Positions 1 through 7,474 of a stretch of 32,653 nucleotides of DNA are shown in pieces; the stretch's first letter is position 1, and each line of letters opens with the position of its first letter. Source of the stretch: Clostridia bacterium. Its GTDB lineage: Bacteria > Bacillota > Clostridia > Oscillospirales > Butyricicoccaceae. The notes under the pieces were generated by a model. The model worked only from the letters and a program-made list of their open reading frames with translations. It did not search any database and was not told the DNA's origin. The stretch covers positions 1-32,653 of the forward strand of contig JAFQTO010000047.1 of the NCBI GenBank assembly GCA_017408985.1, given 5' to 3'. A program made the translations under genes and the position numbers.

Positions 1-82
1 CATATCGAGTTGCCTAACGGCAACATATCGAATTGCCGCTTTTGCGGCAATATATCGAGTTTGCGACAGCAAACATATCGAC
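1..82. repeat. Hairpin array with ATATCGA linkers (copy 1)
   Basis: Three short perfect hairpins are separated by the same 7-base linker, ATATCGA, which occurs four times. The stems are GTTGCC/GGCAAC, ATTGCCGC/GCGGCAAT and GTTTGC/GCAAAC; their sequences differ while the linker does not. The array runs into the window edge, so its left end is unknown. A second array with the same linker lies at 18426-18515. No reading frame is supported here. Confidence 0.75.
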
Positions 83-112
83 AAAAAACTCCCTCTGACG
101 AGGGAGTTTTTT
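83..112. terminator. Bidirectional rho-independent terminator
   Basis: A perfect stem (ACTCCCTC, loop TGAC, GAGGGAGT) is flanked by six A on the left and six T on the right, so it can stop transcription from either side. On the minus strand it lies about 160 bases beyond the amidohydrolase stop. Confidence 0.8.
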
Positions 113-121
113 ATTACTATT

Positions 122-258
122 CCGTCGGCAACGCCGACACCCCACAAGACAGGTCTTGTGGGGACCCCGATTTATTAGATATTGTCGGAATAAATCCGCC
201 AATATCTTGCGCGGTACTCACCGCGCCTCGCTTACGCTCGGTCGGCGCAGCCGACACC
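122..258 (+). repeat. Three-hairpin intergenic element, copy 1
   Basis: Ordered hairpins: CCCCACAAGAC/GTCTTGTGGGG at 140-163, an AGATATTG...CAATATCT stem with an inner CGGA/TCCG pairing at 177-207, and GCGCGG-TACTCA-CCGCGC at 209-226, followed by CTCGCTTACGCTC. A GTCGGC/GCCGAC hairpin sits on each side (123-137 and 241-255). The order and spacing recur at 17349 (+), 28047 (-) and 28160 (-). Confidence 0.8.
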
Positions 259-269
259 TTAATTGTGCA

Positions 270-1871
270 TTATGCTTGGCGTTTTATAACCTTTCCGGCA
301 CGTACGCCGGGTATCGCCTCTCCGTTCTCCACCGCCACGACGCCGTTGACAAGCACCCAGTGTACGCCCTGATTTTTGCGTCTGGGGTGAACGTAATCGG
401 CGCAGGCGTGGAGCTTGTCGTATTCGATTATCGCTATATTTGCGTCCCAGCCCTCTTTGAGCTGTCCGTGGTTGCCAAGCTTGAGCGCGCGGGCGGCGTC
501 GCCGGTCAGGTTTTTGACCGATTCTTCCATTGTACGCAGGCGGAAATCCCTTACCAGCTCCAGCCTGCGCACCATAGTGCCGCAGGAACGGGGGTGGCCG
601 CCGCCTACGCTTTCGGGATCGTATCGCTGTGCATAATTGGAGGTGTCCGAGCCGCAGAAAACTGCGGGATGGGCCATAATATTCATCAGGTCGGGCACGC
701 TGATATGGAAGTACACGCCCTGTGCCACGCCGTCGTTGGCGATCAGCAGGTCGCAGAGGGCGTCAATGGGCTCGACTCCCCTTTCGCGGGCGATCTGACC
801 CAAAGTCTTGTTGACGTATTCGGGGGTCTTTTTTGCCGAGGTGATCAGCGAACCGTCGAAGCCTGCGTGGAATATTCCGCTCTCGAACTCATCCACTTCG
901 TTGAATATAGACCACAGGATCTGCTGACGGGTCTCAGAGTTTTTGATGCGCTCAAGCCATACGGTCGTGCCGCCTTCCAAAAACTTGGGCGGTATCTGGC
1001 TGGACAGAGGCGCGGAGCCTGCGGTGTAGGGGTACTGGTCGGCATAGACCTCCACGCCCCGTGCGGCGGCTTCGTCCATCTCGCGCAGTACCTGCACCGA
1101 TGCGCCCTTGTTGCTCTCGCCCATGACCTTGAGATGGGAGACGAAGGCAGGCACCTTTGCCTCCTCGGCAATGCGTATCACCTCGCGCACCGCGGGGATA
1201 AGGCTGTTGCCCTCTCCGCGGATATGGCTGACGTACATTCCGCCGTAGGGGGACATGACCTTTGCCACCTCGATAAGCTCCTCGGTGGTACTGTAGACCG
1301 AAGGTGCGTACACAAGACCGGTACTCATACCCAGATATCCCGCCTCCATAGCGTCCTTGACGTAGGCCTGCATCTCGGCGATCTGCCCGGGAGTGGGGGC
1401 GGCGGAGGACATACCCATGACCTTGCCTCTTATTGCCGAATGACCCACGAAATAGGCGGTATTGGTACCCATCGGCACCGTCTCGGCATACTGCATAAAG
1501 GTAGACGGCTTCTCTCCCACGGTTGCCCAGCGTGCCTCAGACTCCTCGGTGAGGCGGTGCTTGAATTTAAGCTCACCGTAATAGGGTGCAAGCCCCGAAC
1601 CGCACTGACCTGCCACCTGAGTGGTAACACCCTGCTCAAGGTAGTTATGGCAGTCGCTGCCCGAGTAGACCGCGCTGTCGCTGTGACTGTGAGTATCGAT
1701 AAAACCGGGGGTCACCTGCTTGCCGCTTACGTCGATAACTCGGGCGGCAGGTGCGTCTATCCCGGGCGCGATGGCGGCTATCTTGCCGTCTTTGACCGCA
1801 AGGTCTCCGTAAAAGGCAGGCTTACCGCTGCCGTCAACTATCTGTCCGTTTTTGATGAGAATATCGTACAT
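270..1871 (-). CDS. N-acyl-D-amino-acid deacylase (D-aminoacylase family amidohydrolase)
   Basis: A 533-residue amidohydrolase expected to hydrolyse N-acyl-D-amino acids to a D-amino acid and a fatty or acetic acid in the cytoplasm. The TIM-barrel metal signature is visible: H61-S-H63 followed by D65, C90 in the QGVTTQVAGQC segment (the bridging cysteine of D-aminoacylases), H216 (VSHIRG), H246 (VSHLK) and D409 (CGSDTSN). Length matches the family. The ATG is preceded by GGGAGG at good spacing and by a good promoter at 1913-1941. It is a single-gene unit. Substrate specificity is inferred; dihydropyrimidinase-like activity is less likely because of the cysteine ligand. Confidence 0.88.
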   Translation of the reverse strand: MYDILIKNGQIVDGSGKPAFYGDLAVKDGKIAAIAPGIDAPAARVIDVSGKQVTPGFIDTHSHSDSAVYSGSDCHNYLEQGVTTQVAGQCGSGLAPYYGELKFKHRLTEESEARWATVGEKPSTFMQYAETVPMGTNTAYFVGHSAIRGKVMGMSSAAPTPGQIAEMQAYVKDAMEAGYLGMSTGLVYAPSVYSTTEELIEVAKVMSPYGGMYVSHIRGEGNSLIPAVREVIRIAEEAKVPAFVSHLKVMGESNKGASVQVLREMDEAAARGVEVYADQYPYTAGSAPLSSQIPPKFLEGGTTVWLERIKNSETRQQILWSIFNEVDEFESGIFHAGFDGSLITSAKKTPEYVNKTLGQIARERGVEPIDALCDLLIANDGVAQGVYFHISVPDLMNIMAHPAVFCGSDTSNYAQRYDPESVGGGHPRSCGTMVRRLELVRDFRLRTMEESVKNLTGDAARALKLGNHGQLKEGWDANIAIIEYDKLHACADYVHPRRKNQGVHWVLVNGVVAVENGEAIPGVRAGKVIKRQA

Positions 1872-1912
1872 AAAAAACCCTCCCGAAAGCAGATCAAAAT
1901 ACCTATGGTACT

Positions 1913-1941
1913 ATTGTATTACGGATCATGGGAAAAGGCAA
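1913..1941 (-). promoter_or_regulatory. Promoter of the D-aminoacylase gene
   Basis: On the minus strand TTGCCT (-35) and TACAAT (-10) are 17 bases apart, about 40 bases upstream of the start codon. Confidence 0.55.
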
Positions 1942-1945
1942 GAGA

Positions 1946-2056
1946 ATGCTGAATGCAGAAGGCAGAACTTGGCTCTCCCTATGGGAGAGCTGTCGAGCAA
2001 AGCGAGACTGAGAGGGTATTGAAATGCACAACGCACAACGCACAATGCACAATGAA
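1946..2056. repeat. Dispersed hairpin repeat and TGCACAA tandem repeats
   Basis: Short near-tandem words (GAATGCTGAATGCAGAAGGCA) lead into a CTCTCCC-TAT-GGGAGAG hairpin and a CAAAGCGAGACTGAGAGGG tail, then four tandem copies of a 7-8 base word of the form GCACAAC/GCACAAT (about 2027-2053). A similar word reappears at 260-275. With the element at 2058-2221 this accounts for the gene-free stretch between the amidohydrolase and the tRNA. Confidence 0.55.
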
Positions 2057-2057
2057 G

Positions 2058-2221
2058 GTGTCGCTGCGCGACGGATCGGTTAGGAGCCGATATGTTTGAG
2101 CTTGCACTCAAACTTGATATATTTGCCCGATTTTTGATTACGGTTTGTATAATCTCGCCTTTTCTCTACTGTGCGTTTATGTTTTTCCTTGCCCCTGACC
2201 GATCCGTCGGCTTACCGACAC
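2058..2221. mobile_element. MITE-like element with about 23-bp inverted ends
   Basis: The ends 2058-2080 and 2198-2221 are imperfect inverted repeats, sharing GTGTCG and CGACGGATCGGT with a variable centre. Each end also folds by itself (GTCGC/GCGAC on the left, GTCGG/CCGAC on the right). The interior holds a GTTTGAG/CTCAAAC hairpin at 2094-2113 and no open frame. No obvious target duplication is visible, so the mobile-element label is an inference from structure. Confidence 0.45.
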
Positions 2222-2240
2222 TTCTATTAAGGCTTCCCCG

Positions 2241-2269
2241 TTGACAAGTGCGAAGTAAACAGATATAAT
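2241..2269 (+). promoter_or_regulatory. Consensus promoter of tRNA-Leu
   Basis: A perfect TTGACA and a perfect TATAAT are separated by 17 bases and end 16 bases before the mature tRNA 5' end, which fits a strong sigma-A promoter for a stable RNA. Confidence 0.85.
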
Positions 2270-2285
2270 ATATTAGCATAAAATC

Positions 2286-2372
2286 GCCGGTGTGGCGGAA
2301 CAGGCAGACGCAACGGACTTAAAATCCGTCGGTGGCAACACTGTACCGGTTCGACCCCGGTCACCGGCACCA
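2286..2372 (+). tRNA. tRNA-Leu (anticodon UAA)
   Basis: An 87-base type II tRNA with an encoded CCA end. The acceptor stem GCCGGTG pairs with CACCGGC (2362-2368), the anticodon stem ACGGA/TCCGT encloses the loop CTTAAAA, giving anticodon TAA at 2320-2322, a long variable arm follows, and the T arm contains GGTTCGACCCC. It reads leucine UUA and, by wobble, UUG codons. It stands alone between its promoter and a terminator. Confidence 0.97.
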
Positions 2373-2378
2373 AAAAAT

Positions 2379-2416
2379 AAACGGCATCTCTCGCAGTGAG
2401 GTGCCGTTTGTTTTTT
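2379..2416 (+). terminator. Terminator of tRNA-Leu
   Basis: The stem AAACGGCA...TGCCGTTT closes over a CTC/GAG inner stem and is followed by GTTTTTT, six bases after the tRNA CCA. Confidence 0.8.
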
Positions 2417-2575
2417 GGAATCGATAAATATGGGGAGAACCGGAGGTGAGACCCCGGGGAGCGACCCGAGCGCACCCGGTGGGTGATGAAGCGAGGGGAG
2501 CGAGTGGCAGCAACTTGGCGAGTGGCAAGTGAGCTTTGCGAACGATGACAGAGCCTTAGTTGCAACAGGACACCG
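2417..2575. repeat. Gene-free stretch with a dispersed repeat shared with 17618-17643
   Basis: No gene is seen. The word at 2485-2510 (GATGAAGCGA...GAGCGAGTGGCAG) matches the reverse complement of 17618-17643 at 23 of 26 positions. The last bases repeat the 3' end of the upstream tRNA: CACCGGCACCA occurs at 2362-2372 and again at 2571-2581. Confidence 0.5.
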
Positions 2576-2623
2576 GCACCATAACAAAAAGAGACCCACG
2601 AGGGTCTCTTTTTGTTATGGTGC
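2576..2623. terminator. Bidirectional terminator with a 22-bp perfect stem
   Basis: Arms 2576-2597 and 2602-2623 are exact reverse complements around the loop ACGA. The stem contains AAAAAGAGACCC and GGGTCTCTTTTT, so either strand yields a GC stem followed by U residues. It abuts the ATATC-type palindromic element, the arrangement also seen at 22033 and 28312. Confidence 0.75.
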
Positions 2624-2792
2624 AATGATATCCGTTCCCTTTGGTCACGGACTATATACCCTGACGGGTATGATATATCCCACGGATATGATATACCCTT
2701 CGCGTATTGGGGAACGGATATTATATCATACTTGCATAGCAAGCATATCCTGCGGCTGAGCCGTATATCATATCGCATCAGCGATATATCAT
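2624..2792. repeat. ATATC-type palindromic element, copy 1
   Basis: Begins with AATGATATCCGTTCCC and contains a run of small hairpins (ATACCC/GGGTAT, ATACGC-like, CGCATCAGCG) joined by GATATAT or ATATCAT linkers, with an inner GGGGAACGGATAT copy of the end sequence. Related copies lie at 21678-21838, 21855-22030, 24490-24538 and 27950-28310. Confidence 0.7.
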
Positions 2793-2804
2793 TCCCTCTC
2801 TCCC

Positions 2805-3887
2805 CTATTCCACCCAAAACTTCGTGATCGGGAACCCGTTTCGCTCCCCTATTGTCTGACGCAGTCTGCCCTGTCTGTGCAGTGCCCACAAAGTTTCGTA
2901 CCGCAGCGCGGCAGAGGGCTTGAGGAAGCCTTCCTCGGCAGCGAATTTGCAGTCGGAGGCGGGAGCGCTCCACAGATCGCTCAGATCGGGCATATCGTAG
3001 ACCGATTTGGGGTCGTCTTTTTGTCCCAGAAGCGCCTGCTCGGTGCGCAGGTAGCTCTGCGCGGCTATGCGGTGGTCGATCTGCTCCACACGGGCATTTT
3101 TCAGGCTCGTGCTGACGATCTTCACCCCGTCGGGGGTTATCTGGCTCACCGAGGTGGGCGGCAGGGAGATAAGGGGTCTTGTTTGCATATCTTCGGGCAG
3201 GGCCAGAGCCGAAGTCGCCATATACGCCTCGCCGTCACCCACGCAGACAACCATAGGTCGGGTCACCACGCCTGCGGTGACGGTGTCGGGCAGGTCGGCG
3301 TGAACGCTCAGCGTCACGATGTCGGCGGGCAGGGTGTCAAGGGCGTCTTTTGCGGCGTGGGCAAGGCCGCGGGCAAGGGTATCTTTCGGTGAATCCTTGA
3401 CCCTGTCGCCCATAAACAGCGCGTAGGTCTCGGTGAATGCGTAATTCCGCCCGTTGGGCAGTACCATTTTGGGGTTTTCGGAGGTAAGATTGTCGTACAT
3501 GGACTTTATATTCAACCCGCGGTCAAAAAATGAGCCCATAACCCTATTCATCTCCGCCCAGAATTCGGGGGTATTCACACCTCTGGAGGTGCCGTTGAGC
3601 ACAAGCGCAAGTCTGCCGTCGTGGCTTGTGAACGGGTGGGCGTGCTCGACCAGGTTATCGTTGGTGCGGGAATGGATGATGCCCACGCACCCGGGCAGAC
3701 TGAGTGCGTCGGTCTCGCGAAGCAGGGTGTCAAGGTCGCCCGTGACCTTGGCGGTGTACAGCCTGCCGTTATGAACGGTGGCTATTCCCGTGCTTCTGCC
3801 TCCGTCAAAAAACTGCTCTTTCCTCAGCATATCTATCAGAATGGGCGCGGCAGGTCGACTGCCCACGTAGCCTGCTATGGTACACAT
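2805..3887 (-). CDS. Stand-alone class II glutamine amidotransferase, paralog 1
   Basis: A 360-residue protein with an N-terminal-nucleophile amidotransferase fold. The start MCTIAGYVG places Cys2 as the catalytic nucleophile after Met removal. H72-S-R74 corresponds to the family's HTRWA-like glutamine-binding motif and N98-G99 to the oxyanion hole. There is no SIS, synthase or phosphoribosyltransferase domain. The C-terminal part ends in a winged-helix-like stretch (ALHRQGRLRQ). The ammonia acceptor is unknown; it could act as a glutamine hydrolase or an amidase on small peptides. It is divergent from the M14 carboxypeptidase gene. A paralog of similar length lies at 25769-26818. RBS GGGAG precedes the ATG. 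Confidence 0.82.
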   Translation of the reverse strand: MCTIAGYVGSRPAAPILIDMLRKEQFFDGGRSTGIATVHNGRLYTAKVTGDLDTLLRETDALSLPGCVGIIHSRTNDNLVEHAHPFTSHDGRLALVLNGTSRGVNTPEFWAEMNRVMGSFFDRGLNIKSMYDNLTSENPKMVLPNGRNYAFTETYALFMGDRVKDSPKDTLARGLAHAAKDALDTLPADIVTLSVHADLPDTVTAGVVTRPMVVCVGDGEAYMATSALALPEDMQTRPLISLPPTSVSQITPDGVKIVSTSLKNARVEQIDHRIAAQSYLRTEQALLGQKDDPKSVYDMPDLSDLWSAPASDCKFAAEEGFLKPSAALRYETLWALHRQGRLRQTIGERNGFPITKFWVE

Positions 3888-3920
3888 AATATCACTCCCG
3901 ATACAGGTTGTATATGGTTA

Positions 3921-3949
3921 ATCTTATTATATGGGCTCACAAATGTCAA
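3921..3949 (-). promoter_or_regulatory. Promoter of amidotransferase paralog 1
   Basis: Minus strand: TTGACA, 17 bases, TAAGAT, about 35 bases upstream of the ATG. Confidence 0.6.
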
Positions 3950-4000
3950 GAAATGACAAAAACCGCCTATTCTTCCCCTCCAAAAAAGCAGCTTTGTACG

Positions 4001-4029
4001 TTGTTTCCCCGTATACGGTGTGCTATATT
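4001..4029 (+). promoter_or_regulatory. Promoter of the M14 carboxypeptidase gene
   Basis: TTGTTT and TATATT are 17 bases apart, ending 33 bases before the chosen start codon at 4063. Confidence 0.45.
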
Positions 4030-4062
4030 AGTCCCGACAAAACTTATACGGGAGGCAACCAT

Positions 4063-5166
4063 ATGTCAAACAAATACGCTCCGCCTGCAGAGTGGATAGA
4101 CGGTCAGAAAAACGTCCCCGGGTTCTGGAAGGGCAGCTACGAGGACGTTCTTGAGGTCATCGGCTCGGTCAAAAAAGGCCGTGTCACCCTTGGTACGACC
4201 TCTGCCGGCGGCAGGGATATCTATATGGTGGAGTACGGCAAGCAGGGCGACCTCAGGCGCACCGCCACATTCAACAGCGCCACCTGCGTCAATCGCAGGG
4301 ATACCGACTGCTACGCCAACAAAAAGGGCGACGACATAAAGCCCTGCCTTATGCTTATGGGCTGTATTCACGGTCTTGAGTTTGAGGGCACCGTTTCCCT
4401 GCTCAATCTTATCAGCCTGCTGGAAACGGGCAGGGATTTTTTGGGTGACGAGCATCCCGAGCTTGTTCAGGCAGCAGAAAAACTGCATCTCATAATTATC
4501 CCTATGGTCAACCCCGACGGGCGCTGCCGCTTCCCGTACAGAAGCATCGTGGGCGCACCGTTTCTTACCTTCAGATACTATGCACAGGGCACCTGGAAAA
4601 ACGGTGAACTTTGCCACCACCCTGCCTGCAAAGCCGTTCACCCCATCAAAGAGGCGTCCGACTTTTTGGGCTGTTACTTCAACGACGACGGAGTAAACAT
4701 TCAGCAGGAAGGTGTGCTTACCATGTCCAACGAAGCACGTTTTCTGTTCGAAACCGCCCACCGTTTTGCCCCCGATATCCTCGTCAATATGCACGGCGGC
4801 AGTGATACCGCAGGTGGTCTGCTGGACACCTCTCTTGCTCCGCAAAAGCTCCGCAACGAGATACTCGGGCTGGACCAACGGGTGTGTACGGCTTTTGCAA
4901 AAGAGGGATACAAGTACGTCATCACCTCAAAATACAACAGCACCGACGTGAACTTCAAGCCTCAGGGGCTGACGGGTATGCTTCATCTGTGCTGCGGCGG
5001 GCTGTCTATGACCTACGAGAGCAATCAGGGCGTTTATGTGGGGCCCGACCGTCCCGACAGTCAGGTGCTGAACCACGAACAGATATACCGCACCCACCAG
5101 CTTCTGTACGCAGAGGTCTTCAGATACACCTGCGAGATATTCGAAAAACGCCGTCAGGGCAAATAG
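4063..5166 (+). CDS. M14 family zinc carboxypeptidase
   Basis: A 367-residue metallopeptidase of the carboxypeptidase A/E superfamily. Zinc ligands are visible as H103-x-x-E106 (GCIHGLEFEG) and H244 (VNMHGG). N150-P-D-G-R154 corresponds to the substrate-carboxylate-binding Asn-Arg region, and E319 in MTYES is a good candidate for the catalytic glutamate. The ATG at 4063 is chosen because GGAGG lies 8 bases upstream and the frame before it crosses the promoter. No signal peptide is seen, so a cytoplasmic peptide-recycling role is likely. Substrate is not readable from sequence. It is divergent from amidotransferase paralog 1, which may hint at a shared peptide or amide pathway. Confidence 0.85.
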   Translation: MSNKYAPPAEWIDGQKNVPGFWKGSYEDVLEVIGSVKKGRVTLGTTSAGGRDIYMVEYGKQGDLRRTATFNSATCVNRRDTDCYANKKGDDIKPCLMLMGCIHGLEFEGTVSLLNLISLLETGRDFLGDEHPELVQAAEKLHLIIIPMVNPDGRCRFPYRSIVGAPFLTFRYYAQGTWKNGELCHHPACKAVHPIKEASDFLGCYFNDDGVNIQQEGVLTMSNEARFLFETAHRFAPDILVNMHGGSDTAGGLLDTSLAPQKLRNEILGLDQRVCTAFAKEGYKYVITSKYNSTDVNFKPQGLTGMLHLCCGGLSMTYESNQGVYVGPDRPDSQVLNHEQIYRTHQLLYAEVFRYTCEIFEKRRQGK

Positions 5167-5186
5167 TATAAAAGTATAAAAACATA

Positions 5187-5228
5187 CCGGCGGCTGCGGA
5201 AAATTCCGCAGCCGCTTTGGCTTGTGTT
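5187..5228 (+). terminator. Terminator after the carboxypeptidase gene
   Basis: A perfect CGGCTGCGGA/TCCGCAGCCG stem lies 24 bases after the stop codon. The following T tract is weak and interrupted. Confidence 0.55.
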
Positions 5229-5250
5229 TTGACACGGGATGTTATACAAT
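5222..5250 (+). promoter_or_regulatory. Possible promoter of the glycerate kinase gene
   Basis: TTGTGT, 17 bases, TACAAT; the -35 box is poor. Confidence 0.3.
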
Positions 5251-5290
5251 AATCCCAATATTGACAGAATATCCCAAGGAGGACAGGAAT

Positions 5291-6424
5291 ATGAAAGTTT
5301 GTGTTGCCATAGATTCGTTCAAGGGCAGTCTCAGCACCTTTGAGGCGGGCGAGAGTGCCAAAGCGGGCATCCTGCGCGCCTGCGAGGATGCGGAAGTGTT
5401 CGTCTGCCCTATGGCAGACGGAGGCGAGGGCACTATGGACGCGCTGGCAGGTGCGCTGGGCGGTGAGACGGTGACCGTGTCCGTCTGCGGCCCGCTGGGC
5501 GGCAGAGTCACCGCACGGTACGCCGTTGCGGGCAGGACGGCGCTGATGGAGATGGCGCAGGCGTCGGGAATCACGCTGGTCAGCCGTGACCGACTTGATC
5601 CGATGGCTGCCACCACTTACGGCGTAGGCGAGACGATCGCCGACGCCATCAGGCGGGGGTGCCGCAGCTTCGTGCTGGGCATCGGCGGCAGCGCCACCAA
5701 CGACGGCGGTATGGGTATGCTTCAGGCGCTGGGTGTCAGGTTTACCGATGATGCAGGTGAATGTCTCCCCTGCCGCGGTGACAGTCTGGGCAGGGTGCGC
5801 AGAATAGATACAAGCTGTATTCTGCCCGAGCTTGAAGAGTGCGAATTCAAGGTCGCCTGCGACGTAAAAAATCCACTGTGCGGAGACAGCGGCTGTTCGG
5901 CTGTATTCGGCCCTCAAAAGGGTCTGCGTGATGGCGACCTGCTCCTTATGGACGGCTGGCTGGGCAGGTATGCCGAGCTTACGCAGAAGATCCTGCCTCT
6001 TGCCGACCCCGAGTATCCCGGTGCGGGCGCCGCAGGCGGGCTGGGGTTTGCTCTGATGGCTTTTTTGGGCGCTGAGCTCGTGTCGGGGATCGAGCTTGTG
6101 ATGCACTTTACGGGGCTTGAGAGGTTCGTTGCGCAGAGCGATCTCGTCATAACCGGCGAGGGCAGGCTGGACGGCCAGTCGGCTATGGGCAAGGTGCCCT
6201 GGGGCGTGGGTCAGCTTGCCAAAAAGCACGGCAAGCCCTGCGTTGCTCTGGCAGGGTGTCTGGGTGACGGGTACGAAAAATGCCACGACTGCGGCATCGA
6301 CGCTCTGTTTCCTATCGTCAGCGCCCCCTGCGCCCTTGAAACTGCTATGGACAAATCGGTTGCCGCCCAAAACCTCTCCCGCACCGCCGAGCAGGCACTA
6401 CGGCTGATCACAGTGGGAAGATAG
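5291..6424 (+). CDS. Glycerate kinase (GarK/GlxK family)
   Basis: A 377-residue kinase that phosphorylates D-glycerate with ATP, feeding glycerate into lower glycolysis. The family signatures are in order: DSFKGS at 8-13, PMADGGEGT at 40-48, GIGGSATNDGG at 130-140 and ITGEGRLDGQS in the C-terminal third. Length is typical. The ATG at 5291 has AAGGAGG 7-8 bases upstream; the longer frame begins within the promoter. Whether the product is 2- or 3-phosphoglycerate cannot be told from sequence. It appears to be a single gene, followed by an AT-rich palindrome. Confidence 0.93.
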   Translation: MKVCVAIDSFKGSLSTFEAGESAKAGILRACEDAEVFVCPMADGGEGTMDALAGALGGETVTVSVCGPLGGRVTARYAVAGRTALMEMAQASGITLVSRDRLDPMAATTYGVGETIADAIRRGCRSFVLGIGGSATNDGGMGMLQALGVRFTDDAGECLPCRGDSLGRVRRIDTSCILPELEECEFKVACDVKNPLCGDSGCSAVFGPQKGLRDGDLLLMDGWLGRYAELTQKILPLADPEYPGAGAAGGLGFALMAFLGAELVSGIELVMHFTGLERFVAQSDLVITGEGRLDGQSAMGKVPWGVGQLAKKHGKPCVALAGCLGDGYEKCHDCGIDALFPIVSAPCALETAMDKSVAAQNLSRTAEQALRLITVGR

Positions 6425-6492
6425 AAGGCAGAAGGCAAGCTCGCACTGCTCGCAGTGAAGCTGTCCCTTTCCGTATACTTTCCGTAAAATTT

Positions 6493-6539
6493 AACGCATA
6501 TATAACAGATAGTATTATACTATATGTTATATATGCGTT
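6493..6539. terminator. AT-rich palindrome after glycerate kinase
   Basis: Arms 6493-6507 and 6525-6539 are perfect 15-base reverse complements (AACGCATATATAACA and its partner) with a second palindrome, ATAGTA/TACTAT, inside. A TTGTTTT tract follows. It may act as a terminator or protein-binding site between two converging genes. The rest of 6425-6716 shows no gene. Confidence 0.5.
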
Positions 6540-6716
6540 GTTTTATACTATTCTTTATCGTTATATGGGCGTTTCTCTGCTTTGGAGCGTTTTATGCGAT
6601 TTGTATTATCTTCTGTCAATAATACTGTGCGTTATTCATTTTTCCCCTATTTTTAGTGTGCATCCGTTCTCATTACGGCGGCAGAGGCAGAGGCGCGGGG
6701 GCAGATTTCTCCCCTC

Positions 6717-7229
6717 TTACGGCTCGATTTTTACCGGCGCTTCCTGCAGGGAGACCTTGACCGTTCCGCCGCGGATGAACTGCTCGCCCACTTCCCTGAA
6801 ACCCATTACCTCGTGATAGCGCAGGCTGGCTTCGTTGTAGGGAATGGTGTCGATCTCGGCGGTGACGTGGGCGATCTTCTGCTTTGCCGCCAGCGCGAAC
6901 ACGTCCTCGTAGAACCGTCTGCCCACGCCCATTCCTCTGAACGGCGCGTCGATGACCACCCGGTCAATGTACAAAAAAGCGGGGTACTTACGGCTGAACC
7001 ACAGATAATTTTCGCTCTTGTAATAGTCCAGCCCCTCCCGAAGCACGATGATAAATCCCGCCGGGCTGCCGTCGACCTCGGCGACGTTGACCTGCGCCGC
7101 AGTCTGCATAAACTTGCGCAGCTTGCTCTCGTCCATAGGCGAAAGGACCTCAACGTTCTCCTCGTTGACACGAAGGATAAACGTAATATCCGCATCAAGC
7201 GCAGGACGGAGGGTAATGTTTTTTGACAT
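6717..7229 (-). CDS. GNAT family N-acetyltransferase
   Basis: A 170-residue cytoplasmic acetyltransferase. The acetyl-CoA pyrophosphate-binding motif A is clear: VIDAPFRGMGVGRRFYEDV, with R98-G-M-G-V-G103. The preceding beta strand (LYIDRVV) and the later YHEVMGF motif B are also typical. The substrate is unknown; this compact single-domain form includes antibiotic, amino-acid and protein acetylases. The ATG has AGGTGA upstream and a near-consensus promoter. It converges on the glycerate kinase gene. Confidence 0.85.
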   Translation of the reverse strand: MSKNITLRPALDADITFILRVNEENVEVLSPMDESKLRKFMQTAAQVNVAEVDGSPAGFIIVLREGLDYYKSENYLWFSRKYPAFLYIDRVVIDAPFRGMGVGRRFYEDVFALAAKQKIAHVTAEIDTIPYNEASLRYHEVMGFREVGEQFIRGGTVKVSLQEAPVKIEP

Positions 7230-7268
7230 ATCGGCTCACCTTTTTCCGCAGATTTTGAGTATATGAAT

Positions 7269-7297
7269 ATAGTATAAAAAATCGGGTCGGCTGTCAA
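7269..7297 (-). promoter_or_regulatory. Promoter of the GNAT gene
   Basis: Minus strand TTGACA, 17 bases, TACTAT, 40 bases upstream of the ATG. Confidence 0.75.
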
Positions 7298-7474
7298 TAT
7301 GGAACCGCCGTTCAAGACGAAAAACCACCCCGATAAATGCCCAAAAGGGCCGCATAGCAAAGCACCCTTTTGTCCATTGTGAGAATACATAAAATTGCCC
7401 GTGGTCTTGGGATAATTGCATAGAAAAAGGGAGTCAGTCCTCTGCCTCCCTTACGTTCATACCAATATTCTTGG

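Noticed and set aside
1-82. CRISPR array
   Set aside because: The constant part is only 7 bases and the variable parts are self-complementary hairpins, unlike CRISPR repeats and spacers; no cas genes are in the window.
156-1952. Long plus-strand frame opposite the amidohydrolase
   Set aside because: It is the antisense of a gene with full family motifs and good translation signals, and carries no recognisable domain.
6538-6816. Small hydrophobic protein on the plus strand
   Set aside because: No ribosome site, and its second half is antisense to the GNAT gene.
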